From positions 1 to 10,138 of the forward strand of contig CAIMDR010000196.1 of the NCBI GenBank assembly GCA_903839795.1: DNA of 10,138 bases, in the 5' to 3' direction. This DNA comes from an uncultured Methylococcaceae bacterium (GTDB lineage: Bacteria; Pseudomonadota; Gammaproteobacteria; Methylococcales; Methylomonadaceae). The notes below the pieces were generated by a model. That model saw only the letters and a program-made list of their open reading frames with translations. It made no database searches and was not told the DNA's origin. Shown here in pieces: positions 7,008 to 10,138 of the stretch. The position numbers were made by a program, and so were the translations under genes. Every line of letters begins with the position of its first letter. Position 1 is the stretch's first letter.

Positions 7008-7991
7008 TTATTTAAGAGTAGTCAGAACTTTCTCAACAATTTTTGCTGGTAATGGAATATAACCATCTTTTATGACCACTTGTTGACCGGCTTTAGATAA
7101 AACCATTTTTATAAATTCGTTTTCTAAAGGTGCCAATGGTTGATTGGGTTTTTTATTAACATAAACATATAAATAACGGGTTAATGGATAAGTGCCATTA
7201 AGCGCATTTTCAGGTTTTGCGTCAACAAAAGGTTGGCCTGCTTTTTTAGCCAATGGTACCATTTTAACACCCGAGGTGGTGTAACCCATGCCTGAATAAC
7301 CCACACCATTAACTGATGAAGTAACCGACTGAACCACAGAGGCTGAACCGGGTTGCTCATTTACGTTACTTTTAAAATCACCTTTGCATAAGCCGTTTTC
7401 TTTAAAGTAACCGTAAGTACCGGAAACCGAGTTACGTCCGTATAACTGAATGCTTTTTGAGCCCCATGCTGTAACGCCTGCGTCACCCCATGTTTCAATA
7501 TCAGTTTCATGACCACATTTACGGGTAGAAGAAAAAATGGCATCAACCTGCGGAATAGTCAGACCTTTAATGGGGTTGTCTTTATTAACCAACACGGCCA
7601 GCGCATCAATAGCAACAGGTACTGCGGTAGGCTTGTAACCGTATTTATCTTCGAAAGCTTCCAACTCGTCATCTTTCATTTCGCGACTCATAGGGCCCAG
7701 GTTTGATGTGCCTTCTGTTAACGCAGGGGGGGCAGTAGAAGAACCGGCAGCCTGAATCTGAATGTTGACATTGGGATATTCGCGGTTGAACTCTTCAGCC
7801 CATAGCGTCATCAAATTGGCCAGTGTGTCAGAACCCACACTGGACAAGTTGCCGGCAATACCGCTAGCTTTTTGATAGTCAGGTACGCCTGCATCAACCG
7901 TTTGTACTGCGTTTGCAGCACCACTAACCAATGCCGCAGAAGCAAAACCCATCGCCGCTATTAGCGATTTTGTTTTAAAAGATAATTTCAT
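7008..7991 (-). CDS. pstS: Periplasmic phosphate-binding protein PstS
   Basis: Captures phosphate in the periplasm and delivers it to PstC/PstA. The 327 residues start with a Sec signal peptide: KLSFKTK, a hydrophobic core (about 9-22), and an A-x-A-type cleavage site after GAANA (between residues 28 and 29). There is no lipobox. Ligand-site motifs of the family are seen: SVGSDTL at 51-57, [11 protein letters not shown] at 81-91, [10 protein letters not shown] at 96-105 and [12 protein letters not shown] at 185-196, with Ser and Arg expected to hold phosphate. The ATG at 7991 is chosen; a TTG two codons upstream is possible, but the ATG has a GAG about 8 bases before it and gives a normal signal peptide. 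It is first in the operon, directly behind the Pho-box promoter, and is followed by a terminator. Confidence 0.95.
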   Translation of the reverse strand: MKLSFKTKSLIAAMGFASAALVSGAANAVQTVDAGVPDYQKASGIAGNLSSVGSDTLANLMTLWAEEFNREYPNVNIQIQAAGSSTAPPALTEGTSNLGPMSREMKDDELEAFEDKYGYKPTAVPVAIDALAVLVNKDNPIKGLTIPQVDAIFSSTRKCGHETDIETWGDAGVTAWGSKSIQLYGRNSVSGTYGYFKENGLCKGDFKSNVNEQPGSASVVQSVTSSVNGVGYSGMGYTTSGVKMVPLAKKAGQPFVDAKPENALNGTYPLTRYLYVYVNKKPNQPLAPLENEFIKMVLSKAGQQVVIKDGYIPLPAKIVEKVLTTLK

Positions 7992-8047
7992 TGTCAAATC
8001 TCAAAGTTAATTATTGTGGAACTATTATGTACAGTTTACATAACAAG

Positions 8048-8094
8048 AATATGAATTTTTTATGACAGTATTATGACAATGCCATAATACTGTC
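8048..8094 (-). promoter_or_regulatory. PhoB-dependent promoter of pstS (Pho box, dyad and -10)
   Basis: On the minus strand TTGTCATAATACTGTCAT (8079-8062) agrees with the E. coli Pho box consensus (two CTGTCAT-type 7-mers 11 bp apart) at 16 of 18 positions. CATATT at 8053-8048 lies 8 bases downstream, near where a -10 is expected when a Pho box replaces the -35. Transcription would begin around 8041, leaving a leader of about 50 bases before the pstS ATG. The box is also one half of a perfect 12-bp inverted repeat (8064-8075 with 8083-8094), so a weaker, opposing box (13 of 18) can be read on the plus strand at 8079-8096. The operon is therefore expected to be induced by phosphate starvation through PhoB. 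Confidence 0.85.
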
Positions 8095-8100
8095 TATATT

Positions 8101-8203
8101 GTAAATATTCACCTCCCCCTTTGAAAAAGGGGGATTGAGGGGGATTTATCTAATAAAATCTCCCCTAACCCCTCTTTTTCAAAGAGGGGGACTGAATAAC
8201 TAC
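8101..8203. repeat. 103-bp three-hairpin palindromic repeat, copy 2
   Basis: Second direct copy of the element at 905-1007 (99 of 103 identical). The three stems are the same; the loop of the last hairpin is TTC instead of GTC. It sits between the 3' end of the SixA-like gene (stop at 8239-8241) and the Pho-box promoter, starting 7 bp outside the dyad. It could insulate pstS from readthrough of the upstream gene, although its T tracts are short. Confidence 0.85.
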
Positions 8204-8238
8204 TCTATATTCCTGCGCTCAACGCAGAAACTTAACAC

Positions 8239-8760
8239 TCAATCAGAAGAATCTTCAGGAAAATATTTGGGGCAGGTAATATATAAAAGTTCGGCACTGT
8301 CTGCCTCGAGACAAGACCAGTCGTTGGGCATTTTCAATCTGACCAAAGCCGCTGTAGGTAACAATTTATCGTTATCCGGCAAGTGAGCGGCACCGACCAG
8401 ATAAATCAGCAAATCTTCCAGTTCAGGGTTATGCCCGACCAGTAAAATCCGCTTGGCCTCCAAGGGACATTCAGCCAGTACCGTTTTCAGGCACTCAACC
8501 CCTTCTTGATACAAGCGCTTATCCTCAACAATAACCAATCCCTCAGCGGCAATCGCTTCATGCACAATAAGTGCGGTGGCAAGGGCTCTTTTGGCAGGTG
8601 AGCTGACTATCCAATCGGGTATAAGATGTTGTTGATGCAAGCCCTCGCCGAGGCGCTGTGCAGCCAGTTGCCCACGTTTTTTTAAAGGCCTGTCAAAGTC
8701 GTCAACAGCAAGATCACGAGCAGCTTTAGCATGCCTAAGCAACCATAATTCTCTGTTCAT
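8239..8760 (-). CDS. sixA: SixA-like phosphohistidine phosphatase (histidine phosphatase superfamily)
   Basis: A 173-residue cytoplasmic protein of the branch-1 histidine phosphatase (phosphoglycerate mutase-like) fold. LLRHAKA at 7-13 carries the catalytic Arg9-His10 pair, in the RHAK/RHAx form typical of SixA rather than the RHG of mutases. SSPAKRALATA at 53-63 supplies the second arginine (58), an acidic YQEG lies near 84-87, and LLVGHNPELEDL at 106-117 gives the second catalytic histidine (110). E. coli SixA (161 residues) dephosphorylates phosphohistidine on HPt domains and on PtsN-system proteins; the substrate here is unknown. The ATG at 8760 places the RHA motif at the usual distance from the N-terminus, and a weak AGG lies 8 bases upstream. 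It is read toward pstS, with repeat copy 2 between them, and is divergent from the CHAD gene, a pairing common for these families. Confidence 0.85.
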   Translation of the reverse strand: MNRELWLLRHAKAARDLAVDDFDRPLKKRGQLAAQRLGEGLHQQHLIPDWIVSSPAKRALATALIVHEAIAAEGLVIVEDKRLYQEGVECLKTVLAECPLEAKRILLVGHNPELEDLLIYLVGAAHLPDNDKLLPTAALVRLKMPNDWSCLEADSAELLYITCPKYFPEDSSD

Positions 8761-8905
8761 TTTATTTACCTGTCTATTTTTTTCGATACTTCTAAAAAAA
8801 GGATTACAATAGCAATTTATTGTTACAATGTCATTAAATCTTAATACTACCTTGTTATTATTAGTGGATTAATTATCACCACAACCCCACCTGGCACCAA
8901 TCAAT
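8761..8905. promoter_or_regulatory. Divergent promoter region between the SixA-like and CHAD genes
   Basis: These 145 very AT-rich bases must hold the start signals for both divergent genes. For the plus strand TTGTTA (8820-8825) and TAATAC (8842-8847), 16 bp apart, are a weak candidate pair. No convincing terminator, riboswitch or strong operator is visible. Assignment is by position more than by motif strength. Confidence 0.3.
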
Positions 8906-10138
8906 ATGCCCTTACAATTTGATTTTCCCGCGAGCTTAACGGCTGAAAAATTTATTGCAAAACTAGGCAATAATACAGACGTAGAACTGGCTTCCAGACA
9001 GTATTCCCTCAAAACTTATTATGACAGTTTTGACTGGCGACTTTATAAAAGCGGTATCACTTGCGAATTTAACCGTTCAAAATCCGAGTCCCGTTTAATC
9101 CTGAGAAATTTCGATAATAACCTGATACTTGATAACACTGAAATCAAGGAAGTTCCGGCGTTTAGTCATCAATTCCAGGCAGAAGAGACACGCACCATTC
9201 TTGCTCCCTTATTGGAGATGCGTGCCTTATTGCCCGTATGCAATCTTGATTATGAAATTTATCATCTCAACATCATTAATAACGATAAAAAAACCGTCGC
9301 CCGCTTAATTTTAGAAGAACACATCCTGTTCAATAACCGCGTTACTTTGCTGCCGATTAAAGGCTACGACAAGGCTGCTGAACACATCCGTCAGACCCTC
9401 ACCACCCAACTGAATTTAATACCCGTTACCCACTCATTGCTGGTTACTGCCTTAAAATTGCAAGGTCGCAAACCTAACGATTATTCATCAAAAATGGCTA
9501 TCGACCTGGATCCGGGAATGCGTGCCGATATGGCTGTAAAGACTATTTTTAGCCACTTGCTAAAAGCCATTAAAGATAATGAACAAGGCACTATTGCTGA
9601 TACCGATAGCGAATTTTTGCATGATTTTAGAGTCGCTGTTCGCAGAACGCGTGCGGGACTTAGTCAACTTAAAGACGTATTACCTGAAGTCATTAACGCC
9701 ACTTATGCCGATTTTTTTTCCTGGCTGGGACAAATCACCAGCACTACCCGGGATCTGGATGTTTATTTATTAAATTTTGCCGATTTTAAAAACTGCCTGC
9801 CTGCTTCAATCCGCGAAGACATAAACCCGTTACATGATTTCATTGTCGCCAAACAGCAAAAAGCTCAAAAAGAACTGGCAAAAAATCTGCGCTCGCTAAA
9901 ATACTTATCCACCCTATCTGAATGGGAAAGTTACCTTAAGGCACAGGCTTTTCTAAAACCGGTTGAAGCCAATGCAAGACTGACCATTAAACAGTTGGCA
10001 GATATAAGGATTATGAAAAGTTATAAACGGGTATTAAAAGAAGGCAATGCCATTACCGAAGAATCTCATGACGAATCATTACATGACTTAAGAAAATCCT
10101 GCAAAAAATTACGCTACTTGATGGAATTTTTCCAAAGC
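8906..10138 (+). CDS. CYTH-like/CHAD domain protein (3' truncated by the window edge)
   Basis: The frame is open from the ATG at 8906 to the last base, giving the first 411 codons. The C-terminal half is a CHAD domain: HDFRVAVRRTR at 239-249, TTRDLDVYL further on, and LHDLRKSCKKLRYLMEFF at 392-409. These histidine- and arginine/lysine-rich helices are the conserved CHAD signature, and CHAD domains are known to bind polyphosphate. Residues 1-200 resemble a CYTH (triphosphate tunnel) domain, for example YYDSFDWRLYKSG at 38-50, but the N-terminal E-x-E-x-K catalytic motif is missing: the chain begins MPLQFDFPASLTAEKF. The CYTH part is therefore probably inactive. An in-frame TAG at 8861 bounds the start; the ATG at 8906 lacks a good Shine-Dalgarno sequence. 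Location beside sixA and the pst operon supports a phosphate or polyphosphate role. At least the end of the CHAD domain is missing. Confidence 0.85.
   Translation, partial: MPLQFDFPASLTAEKFIAKLGNNTDVELASRQYSLKTYYDSFDWRLYKSGITCEFNRSKSESRLILRNFDNNLILDNTEIKEVPAFSHQFQAEETRTILAPLLEMRALLPVCNLDYEIYHLNIINNDKKTVARLILEEHILFNNRVTLLPIKGYDKAAEHIRQTLTTQLNLIPVTHSLLVTALKLQGRKPNDYSSKMAIDLDPGMRADMAVKTIFSHLLKAIKDNEQGTIADTDSEFLHDFRVAVRRTRAGLSQLKDVLPEVINATYADFFSWLGQITSTTRDLDVYLLNFADFKNCLPASIREDINPLHDFIVAKQQKAQKELAKNLRSLKYLSTLSEWESYLKAQAFLKPVEANARLTIKQLADIRIMKSYKRVLKEGNAITEESHDESLHDLRKSCKKLRYLMEFFQS

Noticed and set aside
7992..7997. Extension of pstS by two codons to a TTG
   Set aside because: The ATG at 7991 gives a normal signal peptide and a better-spaced, though weak, ribosome binding site.
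8135..8386. 83-codon plus-strand frame beginning in repeat copy 2
   Set aside because: Its start encodes the SPLTPLFQRG string produced by the palindromic repeat, and the rest is antisense to the SixA-like gene; it is a spurious frame.
8828..8845. Possible Pho box ahead of the CHAD gene (TGTCATTAAATCT)
   Set aside because: Only one half matches and the spacing needs an inserted base; in AT-rich DNA this is expected by chance.
9579..9773. 64-codon plus-strand frame inside the CHAD gene
   Set aside because: It is a shifted frame of the CHAD coding region, which shows clear family motifs in the main frame.

Overview
The window looks like a chromosomal segment of a moderately AT-rich gammaproteobacterium. 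The long forms of PstC and PstA, the gene order pstS-pstC-pstA-pstB-phoU, and a ChbG/HpnK-type deacetylase fit a methanotroph of the Methylococcales or a relative; this is inference from family resemblance, not a database result.

Layout. Bases 3-897 (+) hold the tail of a probable GtrA-like membrane protein overlapping a ChbG/HpnK-family deacetylase. Bases 898-1222 contain no gene; four different palindromic repeats lie there in a row between convergent genes. Bases 1223-7991 (-) are a complete high-affinity phosphate operon, transcribed pstS > pstC > pstA > pstB > phoU from a Pho-box promoter at about 8048-8094. A rho-independent terminator after pstS probably makes pstS more abundant than the rest. 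At the pstC/pstA junction a decayed tandem duplication has left a 31-codon reading frame joined to both neighbours by ATGA overlaps. A 103-bp three-hairpin repeat at 8101-8203 is 99/103 identical to the one at 905-1007, so direct copies bracket the whole operon. Bases 8239-8760 (-) encode a SixA-like histidine phosphatase. Divergent from it, 8906 to the window end (+) is the N-terminal 411 codons of a protein with a degenerate CYTH-like region and a CHAD domain.

How it fits together. PstS captures phosphate in the periplasm, PstC/PstA form the channel, PstB drives import with ATP, and PhoU links transport to PhoR/PhoB signalling (PhoR/PhoB are not in this window). The neighbouring SixA-like and CHAD proteins belong to families tied to phosphohistidine and polyphosphate, so 1.2-10.1 kb can be read as a phosphate uptake, sensing and possibly polyphosphate neighbourhood. 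No CRISPR array, tRNA, rRNA, transposase gene or phage gene was seen.
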